A stretch of 64,000 nt of DNA from assembly GCF_041296385.1 (NCBI RefSeq), contig NC_091015.1, positions 56,982,345 to 57,046,344 of the forward strand. Reading direction: 5' to 3'. Made by a program: the position numbers and the translations under genes. Below are positions 25,843 to 37,162 of the stretch, one piece after another (the stretch's first letter is position 1; the number at the start of each line of letters is the position of its first letter). The notes under the pieces are model-generated. The model saw only the letters and a program-made list of their open reading frames with translations, ran no database searches and had not been told where the DNA came from. This DNA comes from Aphelocoma coerulescens. Lineage: Eukaryota; Chordata; Aves; Passeriformes; Corvidae.

Positions 25843-28800
25843 CTGTAGAAATGCAGAAGACAAAGAGGATGAGTTAGGGAAGGACATAATCATAAATAAT
25901 TACATCTTAATCAAAGCTATCTTGGACCACTGATGTTAGTACTGCCTTTAACAGTTTTGTGCTCTATTGCAAGGCCATTGATGTCAGCATGCATGGCTAT
26001 TTGCAGGGAGAACCTGCCATGTGTTCTTGGGTAGAGGGAATTTCCACAACACCAGCAGATGGAAATGACAAAAAAATGCCCATCTCGTGTGCATGCTGCA
26101 TGTGAGTGTCTTTTCAGAAACAGGGGGGGAGCTGGCATCACACATTCAAAAAGCCAGGATCAGCACCCTGGAACTCCTTCGCAAGGCCCTTCTTCGCTGT
26201 CTTGCTGAACGTGCTGCTTGACTTTGCCTCAGAAAAGTCTGCAGGAATCAAACTATCCTTTCACAATATATATTTAAGCACACATCTACAAGGGGAGCTG
26301 GTATTTACTTTCTGCTTTTCCCTGGGGTGGAAAGGACTGGGCATGAATCAGCTTATATTACGGACAGACTGAAATCACAGTGTTGAGAGTTGCAATGGCA
26401 TAGTTTCAATAATGCACCTGAAGCTTTATTCAGTAGCATCCCTGAGAAATTTTGAAAAGCAATTAGATCAACAAGCCCACCAAAGACAATAGCTGTCAGA
26501 TTTTCCAATCCAATAGTGCACTAGTTAAAAAACAGGTTTTTACAGTGAGTTTAAGTGGCTAGGTCTCCAAAACATGGAGGGATCCATAAAACAGCCACTG
26601 AGACTGCAGACTTTCACCTCTAGGAACAGAAATACCTACTTTAAAGAAAACAGGTAGGTAGTAAAACCTGGAAAGGGTCTCATCTCTCCCCTCTATTATC
26701 CTTCTCTTCTGGAACTCCTAAAGGCAGGGGATTTACACAGTGATGAGAGCAAAAGAAGTGCTCTCCAGCTTCCCAATTTAGTACATCTGCACTGACCCTG
26801 TTGCAACTCAGATTCTTGTCCTGGCTAGAGAAAAGACCAGCCATGTTGTGGTTATGTTAACAACTGTCTTCTGTGGTTGACAGACAGCTCAAAACATCCA
26901 TTTTAAGTGGTAACTCACAACAAAATTTGGATGCAAGTCTTCAGAGATGAACAATGGGCATCAAAATGAAGCCACTGTGATACCTCTATACTGGCTTTGT
27001 GTAGTCAGAGTCATTTTATGCATCTTTATAAAACCAAAACTATCTGTAGACATTCAGTTATGTCCCACTCAAATTTGTTTAAATGAGATTTAGTTTATGA
27101 AACTATTAATATGAGAGGAAATGACACCTGCTTTGAAGGGTATTTTATTTGGCAGTCACGCATCTATTTGACAATCTGGAAACTAATGCCCAAACATGTT
27201 TCAAGACACAATTAGAAATGACAAAACAGTGTGAGGAGGTGAATAAAACACACTGTGTGCCAGTAACAGGCCATTAAGTTGACAACTAAAGGATTTCAGG
27301 AGTCCAAGTCATATGTCAATATTCTTCTAAATCCCACATGGTATCCTCTGAAGTTGCCAAATATCTATTTTTTTAAGATTTAAAGCATGTTTTCTTTTGC
27401 ACACATGGGTTTCACATGAGTAAGTGAAAAGGGTATGACAGAAGCGCTGAATGTAGTTTCCTGAAAGAAGCTGGTCTGTAATCTAAAAGCTTGTGTTTAT
27501 GGATTCCAACATCTCTTTTCCTCCTATCAATTGCCAATCAACTCATAACCAAGACAAACATACATGTACGCCCTGAAACATACATGTGTGTCCTTAATGC
27601 TCTAAAAACTTTTCTGAATTCCAATAATAACTTTCTTCCATCCCTAAAAGTGGGAGAAAGAACAAGACCTTCTCTCAATCCATCCTTTCTTTCCACTAAA
27701 ACGAGGAGTTTACAAGTAGAGAGTGATATCAAATGCTATCCTGAAGCCCCAAAAAGCAGGGGCATCTGCTGTGCCTGCCACCCATGTCTCTATACTGTAG
27801 ACTTTTCCTTCCAGTGTTTCCTGAATCCAGAGACAATGTCCAATCCTTTGAGTGGGTCTTTGTAGGGAGTACCTGGTGAGAAGTGTGTGTTTCCAGCCTA
27901 CAATATTTAATGCAGCAAAAACCATTAATCCAGTGTGGAGGATTTTAACTTCCTTTCTTATCTAATGTGGGCTATATACTCATCTACATATCACCTTCAC
28001 TTTCATATCATCACTACTTGTGGTAGCAGGGATATGAGAGAAATTCCTAGAGATGTTATTGTAAGAAGCCAGAGTTCACACAAAGATCATCCCACCATGT
28101 AAAATTAAATAGAAATAAAATTTTAGACACCCTAAAACACAAGATTAAAATATTCAAATTTTCACTTATAGTTGTGTAACTATGAGGTCTGAAAATGTTC
28201 AAGTGGAAATAATGATACCAAGAGGAGTTAAAGATATCTGAAAGTCATCAAAGTTAATCAATACTGAAGTAAAACAAAGGTGTTTAACTTTTGATCAAGA
28301 ATATCAGCATTCTTTTCTTTGGTTGCATTTACCTTAAATCTTCTATTTAGTTGGTCCTTCCATTTTTCAACTAGACATCCATCAAGAAGCATCAACCTGA
28401 AAATTAAGAAATATGCACAAGGTAAAGATATTTCTGATTTTAATCCCTGAGATGCCATTCCTGATGATTTAACATAGATTGAGGTTGAAATGCACCCACA
28501 GGTACCAACACTGACAGTTTTTATGTATGGAATGATGGCATGCCATATGTTTCTCTGTGTTTATGTGACGAGTAGATCAAACTAATGTATTTTACTTCTG
28601 AATTTAAAAAAAAAAAGCAACTGTTTCACATCCACCAGTTAATACAGCTCAGCTGAAAAATAGTAATATAACTATCTGATCACTTACAATTGTATCCATT
28701 TCTACCTATAAATATATGAGGATGGCATTATGTGTTTCCTACACCTAACTCCTTAATGAGTGCTTTAAGGTGAATTTGGAAGATGTATGGTTAGAGATAC

Positions 28801-31800
28801 TTGCCTACCAATGAAATCTGGCTAGCTCCTGCATGAAAACATTGAGTCTAGGTGTTATGAAATTAACAAAACAAAAATGTGACTATTAAATGCATATGCC
28901 TTAAACAGCTCCTAAAATAGTTTCTTCTAAAGCAGTCTGATGTCACATCTTCTACGTCCCAACCTAGAGACAACTTTTTGGGGTTCTTTAGGTTTGGTTG
29001 GTTGAGATACCAGGCCTTAATATGCCCTAATATAAATGTCACTAAAATTCTGGGGGTTTTTACTTAGACATCAGTGTTGGCTGGAAATATCAAAATATCA
29101 TTATAAATGCACACAACATCACACAGCACTGTTCTGGCTGGTGAAGTTTGAACAGGGTAGCTGGGCCTGATCTCCAGCTTCTATGAATAGCATTGCTGCC
29201 CTTAGCAGCCCAAACACAGCACAAAATCCTGCCTCTCGTAGTCATTAGCCACTGTTTATCCAGCTTGACCAAACAGAAAAGGCCTAACGTGAGTGCAAAC
29301 CCTGGAGAATCAGGACCAATATGTTGTAGATTTCCTTTTCTTTCCAAGGAGAGATTAGAGAACGAATGTACAGGACTGATGCCAGGGCCACATTGCCATG
29401 AATGAAACCACAGTATGGGGTACATCTGGCACAGCTTTGGTTCAGGTCAAATTATCCAGTGAGGCTCTAACCCTAACAACAGGCAATAGGTATTTTGCCA
29501 TTGGCTGTAGAGGAGGTACAGCTTCCACCCATTTTGCCTCTGTCATTTTAAAAAACTGCTGTAACTCAAAACCTTCTGTTTGCATGCCACTGAGTTCAAC
29601 AGGAAGCACATATAATAGTTTATGTTTCTTTTTCAAATCTATTTTAGTACACTATATGAAATTAAAAACCTCAATGACCTTTAAAACCCATCACAAGATA
29701 ATTAGTGAATCGTGTGTTCTTCCATAATAACGGAGATGCAGACTGTGATCTTTGACTTATAAAATCTCCCTTTTCTAACAGCCTCCAGAGGATCCTCTCC
29801 AACAAAGCCCTGCAACCCAGAGCTCCTCCATTGCAATTTTGGTCATGGTCCTTCTACATGAGTCAGAGCTTGTATCCCTAAAATGACTACCATAAATAGA
29901 GTGCTCTACATTAATACTTGTGAAATACTTCCAGACCTGGAGGGGCAAAGTGCTGGGCAGTAATAAAACACTGTGCTTGCTAGCTCACCAAAACAATAAG
30001 TTAAAGCAATAAGATATCAGATGGCAAATTTTAGAAACACCTACAAAATGCTTTCAAAATATCAACACAAAACTCATTACAAATATGGATACGGCCCATT
30101 ACGTCCCACACATGGATGTTCTGTGGTCCTTACAAGTGTGAGTGACCAACTAACAGCAACTTCACCATATGTAAAACCAGCCTGCACATTTTACAGACAG
30201 CCTTGCCTCCAACCCACAAAATACAGGCCTACACAGTACCTAAAACACCACTGATGCCACGATGATTTTTTGCCTTTTCTTTTATACCTTTTCATAACTT
30301 CTGTATTCTTAGTGTTTTTTAGCCTACATTCTTGGACTTGTTTATCAAGCTAGAAGACTAAACATTTTAGAAGCTTCATAGTTAGGGATCAGAAAGCCCC
30401 AGACACCAAGGTCCTCTCATGAACACATTTTGTAAACTCAGATAGAACCATCCAGGGGAAGGTTCCTCAGGAAGGGGGCTCACTCGAGTCTCTCACTGGG
30501 GAATCTTTGATAGATATTCTAATTAGTAAGACCTACAATGTGATACCAGATCTTTTGTGGGGTGTGCATTGCGGTGTGCACTGAAGTGCATTCCACCTGG
30601 ACATGGTGCACCTAAGGATCCTTAAAATAAATACAAAGGTAAAATCCCTTTTTTCTTTCTAACTGCGTTTGACTCTTGATTTTAAGACCAGGAAAAGGCA
30701 TCACCACAACCTGTCCTGCTGGCATCTACTGGTGCATTTGGGGTGCTGATGGGGATGGGATGTCCCCTTCTGCTTCAAGGAACCAGGGAGAAAAGGGAGC
30801 TGTGATTCATCACTCCTTCCCCTCCAGACCAGCATGCTGGATTTCCTTCCATGCCTGGGGCTAGGCTGACTGCCAGATGAACGGTCGGGTAAAGTTAGTT
30901 TTGTTTTGTTTTTTCATTTAATCATACAGCAGGACTGGCAAGCTGCTCTGAGAGTATTTACTTTTCATCTGCCATCCGGGAGCTGGAGCTCCAACGGCTG
31001 CAGCTTTGGCTGGTCCCGGTACAGCTGTGGGATCAGAAACATCTCGCTGACGGCACTGGTCCAAAGTATGGATAGGCCAGTGGAAAAGGCCTAGCTCTGA
31101 CTCCAGCAGCTCTGCTGACAGAAGATGTGTATCATCTCTTGCCCACTCCCTTGGTGAGACAGAACGATGCCTTCCACGTGGTCCTGCCAACACAGACCAT
31201 CGTCCACAGCCACCACTGGGCTTGCTGCACACAAAGCACTTATCCCTATGGGAAGTGGTCCTAAGAAAAGCCACTCCCAAGCTGGAGGTGCCTGGACTGC
31301 TGCATGACACCTTATCAATATGCTGTCAGCACCTAATGCCACCAGATTTTATGCTCTTTGTGTGAGCCAAGTTTTGTACACACCAGATCATGGTGCAGAG
31401 CTGAGGCTGATGGAGAAAGTCAGTTGTGAAGGTAATTGAAACATGTATGTGTATGTATGAGTTATCCTAAGAAAAACTATCAGCAAAAGAAGCCTATGAT
31501 AAGGAAGAGAGCTTTCCTGGTCATCCTTCCCATCTATCACAGCCAGCTCTAACACTTTTCTGCACCACATCGTCAGGGCTCACCTTGAGCGCCACTCATA
31601 GCACATGATGAGAACATCCTGCTTTGGTTGAAGAGGTGGGCACTGGCAGGAGGAATTTGTAAGAAGAGGCACTTGGGACAGAGGAATTGGTGTTGAAGAC
31701 TTGAGTATGTCTTTGACTTCAACCACAGTCGTTATCTCATTGCAGTTCCCTCTTTCTATGCTTTTTACTTTAGCGTGAATAACTGCAAATAGAAAAAAAG

Positions 31801-34800
31801 AGGAGTGAGAACAATAAACAGTCTTAGAAATTTAAACACATCTCAAAATTAAGTAAAATATATTAAATTGGAAGCTGTTGTTTTGGTTGTGAAACTAGAA
31901 CTACTTCTGCTTGTGTGGGCACAAACAGTGGCTTAGAATAACAGAGGCCTGATCTCGCTTTGGTTTTCAGTAGGACTGTTGACAACTGTGAAATTAAACA
32001 TGTGCTTAAATCTTTGCCAGATCAGGCCAACCAATCTTGCCTGGAATCACACACACAAACAGCTCCTTCAACTCAGACTTGAACAACTCTTTGAGTAAAT
32101 CTGACCCATTCTCCAGCCACATCTGGCTATTTCTGATTAAGTAATGAATAATTTACCTCACAGATAGTTGTCATTAATTCAGTCTTTACAATAATAAAAT
32201 AATTTCCTGTAGATTGTAACCAAGAAATACAGCCTTTTCTCAAATATAAGAAAGAAGGGAAGGCTTGAAACAATAGTCAAAAAACTAAGAATCTTAGGAT
32301 TGCCATAATTTACTTGAGCTATACTTTTTTTTGTCTTTTGCCTTTGGATTCTCTACCAGTTGTGAGATCCACATATAAACCAGACACTGAAACTGGTTGT
32401 TCTGACTCTGAATACACAACCACTTGTACTTTACCTTTCATTGAGGCAAACTGCATGTCTGCATGGAGGCAAGAAGGTGAAATTCTGTAGATGGCTCTGA
32501 AATGATCCCTGGCTAAATTTGTACCAGCAAAACCTGGTATTACCTACCACTGCAGCATTTCATCCCTTCTCTCTTGTGAGAAATACCAAACCTGACAAAT
32601 TAAGTACGATTTTTACATAAAGGATTTTGTCTCTACGAAATGTCAAAATAGAAAGGGTTCTACTGTCCAAAAATTCTCCAGTGAAAGAAGCATGAGAAGT
32701 GTACGGACCACAGAATGATCAGCCTGCCTCTGCCAGCCAGCAGGTCAAAAGCCTTCAAGTGAACCTCGTAACATTTGGAATAAATTTCACATGTAGAAAA
32801 CAGGAGACCAGCACTTTTAATGAGGTCTGGGGCTTATCTGCTACCTTTATCAGGACATGTATAACAGACACAAAACACATGAGGAATTTCAGTTTTGGAG
32901 ACTCACAATCCATTTCCAAGTCTGATTGGTTCTGATAGCTAGAAGTACAGTTTGGCTGTATGTCTTATTTTAAAGGTTTTCAGAAAAATATTGATTTTTA
33001 ACTCATTAAATCTCACCCCTCAATTCATTTTCCATATAAACAGGTCTATTCATCTCAGAGGGTGCTGAATAAAAATTTACACCTCAAAACCAAAATCTTG
33101 AGTTTTGGACCCAAACATAGATGTTTTACTCAAGGAACACTCCCACTGAAATCACTGGAATCAGAATTTACATGACTAACACCCATATTTCATTTTGGAA
33201 CATTTGATATCACTACTTTTTCATATGTTTCAGACAACTGTGGAAGCTCATTGTTCCACCTAAACGTATCTCTATGTTGTACCAAGACAGATCACGGAAT
33301 TATATAAAAAGAATATGTCATGCAAATGCATAAAAATGCTATCATGAACAAATAATTGTACAATTACCGAAGTTAAATGCTCAGCTTGATTATTCCCACC
33401 AAACATGCTAACAAAGAAGCAAGTAACTACAAATGTACTTTCATTTGATATCAAACAAATAGGGATTGAATGATATAATAACAGTACTGCAGAACAACTG
33501 GATAAATGACTTGAAAAAAACCTGCCATCTGGGAAAATGCCCATAAAGTGCAAAATGCAACAATACTGCATATTAAATCCATAGTTAATAGAGGTATCTA
33601 TTGACATCAGAGGCATTTAATCTGGCATTTATCTAACCTTAATTAGAGTTCTTCCTGACTCACACCATCAGAAAACTGAGGCAGAGGGAAGCCAAAGGGG
33701 AAGAATGTTTTTATTGCCAATATGTCCTGCAACATAAAATAAAACTATCAGCCACCTCCTTGGCTGGACGGTGCAAATTGTCACTGAATGCCATTAATCT
33801 CTGACAATTCTGCACCAGACAGAACACTGCCTAGTACCGTAAAAGCATATATGAATTTCTAAAAACTTTTTACTTTGCTGCAGCTGGTTCACATTTACAA
33901 GTTTTATTTGGGTAGCAAATCCCTGTTTATTCTACCTGCTGGATGAAAACAGGAGCTGGTCAAGTGGTCACGCTCACGTTAAACGTAATTGCCTTTACTA
34001 GAGTGACCCTTGCAGCAGCAACCACCCTTTCTGCAGAGCAACCTGTTGATTTCGGTGCACGTTACTGACAGTTCACTGCTTTTGTCAGAAACACACCATC
34101 ATCCGTGCAATTACTACTACTGCCTGCACAGGATGTGTGCTACAGCTGAATTTTGGAAGAGGACAGCTAGGTATCCCCAGGCAAACCCCCACTTGGAAGG
34201 GCTGTGCTGGAGCAGTCTTCTTCCTGCCACACTTGCTGGATGGGACCTGGTGTGGTGGCACCCACGAAGAGCTGCCCAACTTGCAGGGACACAAGGAGGG
34301 TGTGGTACAGGCAAAGTGAAGCATTTTCCCCCCTGCACTTACTGTAGCTGTAGTTCTTGGCCAAGTAGGTTGACAGCGTAGGCTTTGTCTTTTTGCACCT
34401 GCACCGCTCTTCAAAGGAAGAGAAGGGAGAAAGGTTGAGGGGTGTCAGAGGGACCCTGTCTCCAGGGAGGTGGAGGCGGGGGGTCGTCCAAGGCTCACCC
34501 TGGCCGCGGCTCCTGCAGTCAGGCTCCAGGGGTCTGTCCGGCACCATAAAGCCCTGTGTGAAGTCCGTCCACTTCACATCTGCAAACAGAGGTGCGTCAG
34601 GGAGTGAAAACTGTCGGTAGATGCTCCAGGACTGGAGCGCGGGGGTCCCGCAGCCCCCCCGTCCCACCACGGGGCGTCCCGCGGGGGTGGAGGGAGTCCT
34701 CCCTCCCACCGCCCGCTGCCCCCAGGGTTCTCACCCTCCGGCACGTCGGTGACGATGGCCTCTGGGGAGATGCAGACGCCGCGGTCGTAGACGGGGAGGT

Positions 34801-35176
34801 CGTCGCAAGCCAGGCTCTCGGGCCAGCTGTGGTTGTAGCGGCGCATGATGGGCTCGCAGCCGTCGCGGGCACGCTGGCAGACGGAGCGGCACGGCTTGAT
34901 GGGGTCGTAGAGGAACTCCAGAGTGCAGATGGGGGCGTACATGGCGCAGAGGAAGAAGGGCAGGACCGAGCTGCAGCCGGTGGCCACCAGCTCCTCGTAC
35001 TGTTCGATAGCGAGGACGGCGTTTTCCTGGGTGCTGTGGTGGAGGTGGTTGGGCATGCGGGTGATGTTCCAAGGCATGGAGCGGCACATGGGGATGCGCA
35101 CCGCCTCGCACGGCGCGCCCTGCGCCCGCGGGCTCACCCGCAGCCACAGGGACACCGCCACCAAGGCGCGCAGCAT
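25654..35176 (-). CDS. SFRP4: SFRP4 (secreted frizzled-related protein 4), complete 6-exon coding sequence
   Basis: Six minus-strand exons with GT-AG boundaries join to 1041 nt, 346 codons plus TGA, the same length as human SFRP4. Residues 1 to about 20 form a signal peptide ending near RAQGA. The frizzled cysteine-rich domain follows at about 23-140 with all ten cysteines, including [14 protein letters not shown] and YAPICTLEF; potential N-glycans sit at NIT and NHS. The netrin-like domain begins at CRCKK (177-181) and contains SSCQCPP and [12 protein letters not shown] lysine/arginine-rich tail covers 285-346. SFRP4 is a secreted Wnt-binding antagonist, known in bone and phosphate homeostasis. 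The start is the only ATG giving a signal peptide and has A at -3. It is head-to-head with EPDR1 (1.7 kb between start codons) and tail-to-tail with NME8. Confidence 0.97.
25843..28332. other. SFRP4 intron 5
   Basis: About 2.5 kb of AT-rich sequence. No repeat, RNA or coding signal was recognised. Confidence 0.55.
28333..28396 (-). CDS. SFRP4: SFRP4 exon 5
   Basis: Encodes [20 protein letters not shown] and K, ending the netrin-like domain. Acceptor ttttcag, donor gtaaat; ends in phase 0. Confidence 0.95.
28397..31583. other. SFRP4 intron 4, with a GC-rich island
   Basis: About 3.2 kb. The part from about 30670 to 31340 is much richer in G and C than the rest and has open frames on both strands of 60-130 codons. 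No protein family was recognised. An AATAAA at 30626-30631 followed by a T-rich tract sits just before it. Confidence 0.5.
31584..31782 (-). CDS. SFRP4: SFRP4 exon 4 (netrin-like domain core)
   Basis: Encodes [20 protein letters not shown], then SSCQCPP and [10 protein letters not shown], containing the netrin-domain cysteines. Acceptor tttgcag, donor gtgagc; phase 1 in, phase 2 out. Confidence 0.96.
31783..34342. other. SFRP4 intron 3
   Basis: About 2.6 kb, AT-rich, becoming GC-rich in the last few hundred bases toward exon 3. No repeat, RNA or extra coding exon was recognised. Confidence 0.55.
34343..34408 (-). CDS. SFRP4: SFRP4 exon 3 (start of netrin-like domain)
   Basis: Encodes [20 protein letters not shown] and SY, a strongly conserved start of the SFRP4 netrin-like domain. 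Phase 1 at both ends; donor gtaagt. Introns 2 and 3 flanking exons 2 and 3 are unusually short at the 5' end of the gene (90 nt for intron 2). Confidence 0.95.
34499..34579 (-). CDS. SFRP4: SFRP4 exon 2 (linker)
   Basis: Encodes [22 protein letters not shown] and RSRGQ, the linker between the frizzled and netrin-like domains. Phase 1 at both ends; acceptor tttgcag, donor gtgagc. Confidence 0.94.
34735..35176 (-). CDS. SFRP4: SFRP4 exon 1 (signal peptide and frizzled domain)
   Basis: Holds the start codon (35174-35176), the signal peptide and the whole ten-cysteine frizzled domain up to AIVTDVPE. The donor gtgag is just below 34735. GC-rich, which produces long meaningless antisense open frames. 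Confidence 0.97.
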
Positions 35177-36893
35177 CCTCTTCCTCCTCCTTCTCCTCCT
35201 TGTCCACCGCCGCCCGCCGCCGCCCCGCGGGTCCCGGCGGCCGAAGGGCGCGGAGCGGCGCTGCCTCCCGGAGCCCTGCTGCAGTCAAGTCGCGGGAGCC
35301 GCCGCGCCGACAGCCATGGACATCGCGGGACCGCATTTATACCAGTGGCACGAGTGACGTGGGGCCGATCGCGCTCCCTTGGCAGCCCCGCTCCTCCGGG
35401 GGGTGGGAGGTGTGCGCGTATGTGTGCGTTTTGCTGTGCAGGCACGGTGACATCACCTCCACCCCGTTTAATCCCCCGGCGACATCACTGCGTCTCTCGG
35501 CCGCCGCTCCAGCTCCGTTTCAGTTTTCATTTGTGTCATAAATTCCTTCAGGTGGAAGGGGGAGCGGGGGAAAAGGAAACCCAAACCACACGGTTCTGCC
35601 GCGGGGCTCTGCGCTCCGGCGCGGGGAGAGGGACCACGGCTCCTTGAGGGGCTGAACTTTATACGCCGCGTTTCCTAAAGGGAGAAGAAACTTTTTGCGG
35701 CTTTGAGGGAGCTCCGGTGGCTGTTCCCGACACCTGCAGGGGGTTGCAGAATTCCCTCCATGAGCGGCACGGATGGGGAAAGGCGTGAAGCGGACGGGCG
35801 GACAGACGGGGTGGTGGCTTGTGGCCCCGTTTGCTCGGGACGAGGGAAGCGGCGGCGGCCGAGCAGAGACGGCAGCGGGGCCGGGGCAGCGCGGGGCCGG
35901 TGTGGGGCTGCTGAGCGGGCAGTCAGCCCGCCGCTCCGCTCCCCCCGCCTCTGTCCCCCACCAATCGCTTCTGCACACGAGTGGAAGAAGGGATTTCAGT
36001 CTTTTACCAAGCTGTTTTTTCTTTTTCTTTCCTTGGTGCTCCACGGCCACGCGCCCCTGGTGCAGCGGAGTGGCGTGCCCACGAGGGGACAAAGGGCTCC
36101 CTCACACGCCACCTCTGTTCCCCCATGCACGGAATGACCTCCGGGCCCTTTCTTCACTGTGGGAAGTGCCGCTCCCCAGTTTTTGGGGGACCCGCTGAGT
36201 TAAGATTAACTCAATGCCAGGTCATCCCAGTGACCCGAAAGAGCCCCAGCGTGGCTCAGAGGTAGCAGCTCCCGGGCCTGTCCCGGCCAGGTACCAGTGT
36301 TACCCCCTGAAGATGCAGCAGAGCTGCAGAGATGGAGCATCTGTGGGGCACAGGCCTCCCCCTCCCTTAGTGGGTGAGGAAAGCGCACCCAGAGCGGGAA
36401 GGAAACAGCTGATAAATTTAAGAGGGCAGTGGGAGATGAAGGAATGCATGTGGTGAAGGAATGCTTAGTGACACAGTCTGTCCGTGGGGAGGCACTAAAA
36501 TTCCCCCCTCGAGGGCAACATTAAAGCAGTTTGTCCCAGCAGGTCCCTCTTGTTCGCGTTTCCCCTCGCTCCCTAAGCTCACGCAGAGTGCCCAAGGCTT
36601 GGACCTCGCAGTTGCCCCTCTGGGCACCTCCACGGAGCAGTGGGCACGGCCAGGGCGCCCCGACCCTCCCGGCTGCAGGGAGGGAGGCATGGGAGGGCGA
36701 GGGTCCTCGCCGCCTGTCGCCGCGCTGCCTCGCGTCCCGCTGGCGTCCGGGCGCTGTGGCGGCAGCCGCGTCTCGCCGCCGAGGTGATGCATGCGGGTTT
36801 GGAGGCGGGCCGCCCCCGCCCCCCGGCACAGCCTGCCCGTCCGCCTGCGCGCCGTGCGGGGCGGCCGTGCGCGGAGGGAGCGCGGCGCGGAGC
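35177..36893. promoter_or_regulatory. Divergent SFRP4/EPDR1 promoter region within a CpG island
   Basis: The 1717 bp between the two start codons run away from each other into SFRP4 (-) and EPDR1 (+). GC and CpG density is high from about 34430 to 37400, covering both first exons. A CCAAT pentamer is at 35961-35965 (+) and GGGCGG-type Sp1 sites occur around 35790. No TATA box is evident close to the EPDR1 start, in contrast to the SFRP4 side. The stretch at 35980-36530 is less GC-rich, so there may be two adjoining promoters rather than one. Confidence 0.65.
35335..35341 (-). promoter_or_regulatory. Candidate SFRP4 TATA box
   Basis: On the minus strand GGTATAAATGCGG lies about 160 nt upstream of the SFRP4 start codon, within very GC-rich DNA where an AT heptamer stands out. 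It predicts a transcription start near 35305-35310 and a 5' UTR of about 130 nt. Confidence 0.6.
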
Positions 36894-37162
36894 ATGGCGC
36901 GGCCGGCGGCCGGGCGGCAGCTGCGCCCCGGGCCGGGGCTGCCGCTGCGGCTGCTCTTGCTGCTGGGCGTCCTCCTGCTGCGCGGTGGCGCGGCGGCGGC
37001 GGCGGGGGCCGAGCCGTGCCAGGCGCCGCGGCAGTGGGAAGGGCGCACCGTGTTCTACGAGCACGGCTCGGGCCGCAACACGCGGGCCGCCGTCTCCTAC
37101 GACGGCCCCAACCAGCGCCTCCGCATCCTGGAGGAGAGGAAGGCGCTCATCCCCTGCAAGAA
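36894..37162 (+). CDS. EPDR1: EPDR1 exon 1 (signal peptide, N-terminus)
   Basis: ATG in context AGCATGG gives 89 codons plus two bases, ending CCCTGCAAGAA before gtaggt. This start was chosen because it gives a signal peptide of normal length; the same frame is open for another 121 codons upstream to an ATG at 36531, with no similarity to the family. Confidence 0.92.

Noticed and set aside
29090..29727. Overlapping frames of about 110 codons on both strands in SFRP4 intron 4
   Set aside because: No recognisable protein and no consistent coding strand.
34731..35336. 201-codon minus-strand frame overlapping SFRP4 exon 1 in another frame
   Set aside because: Arginine/proline/alanine-rich translation typical of a shifted frame in GC-rich coding DNA; the true frame encodes the ten-cysteine domain.
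34592..35647. 351-codon plus-strand open frame opposite SFRP4 exon 1
   Set aside because: It lies antisense to the conserved frizzled-domain exon in GC-rich DNA where stop codons are rare. Its translation is valine/alanine/glycine-rich with no family likeness, so it is a shadow of SFRP4.
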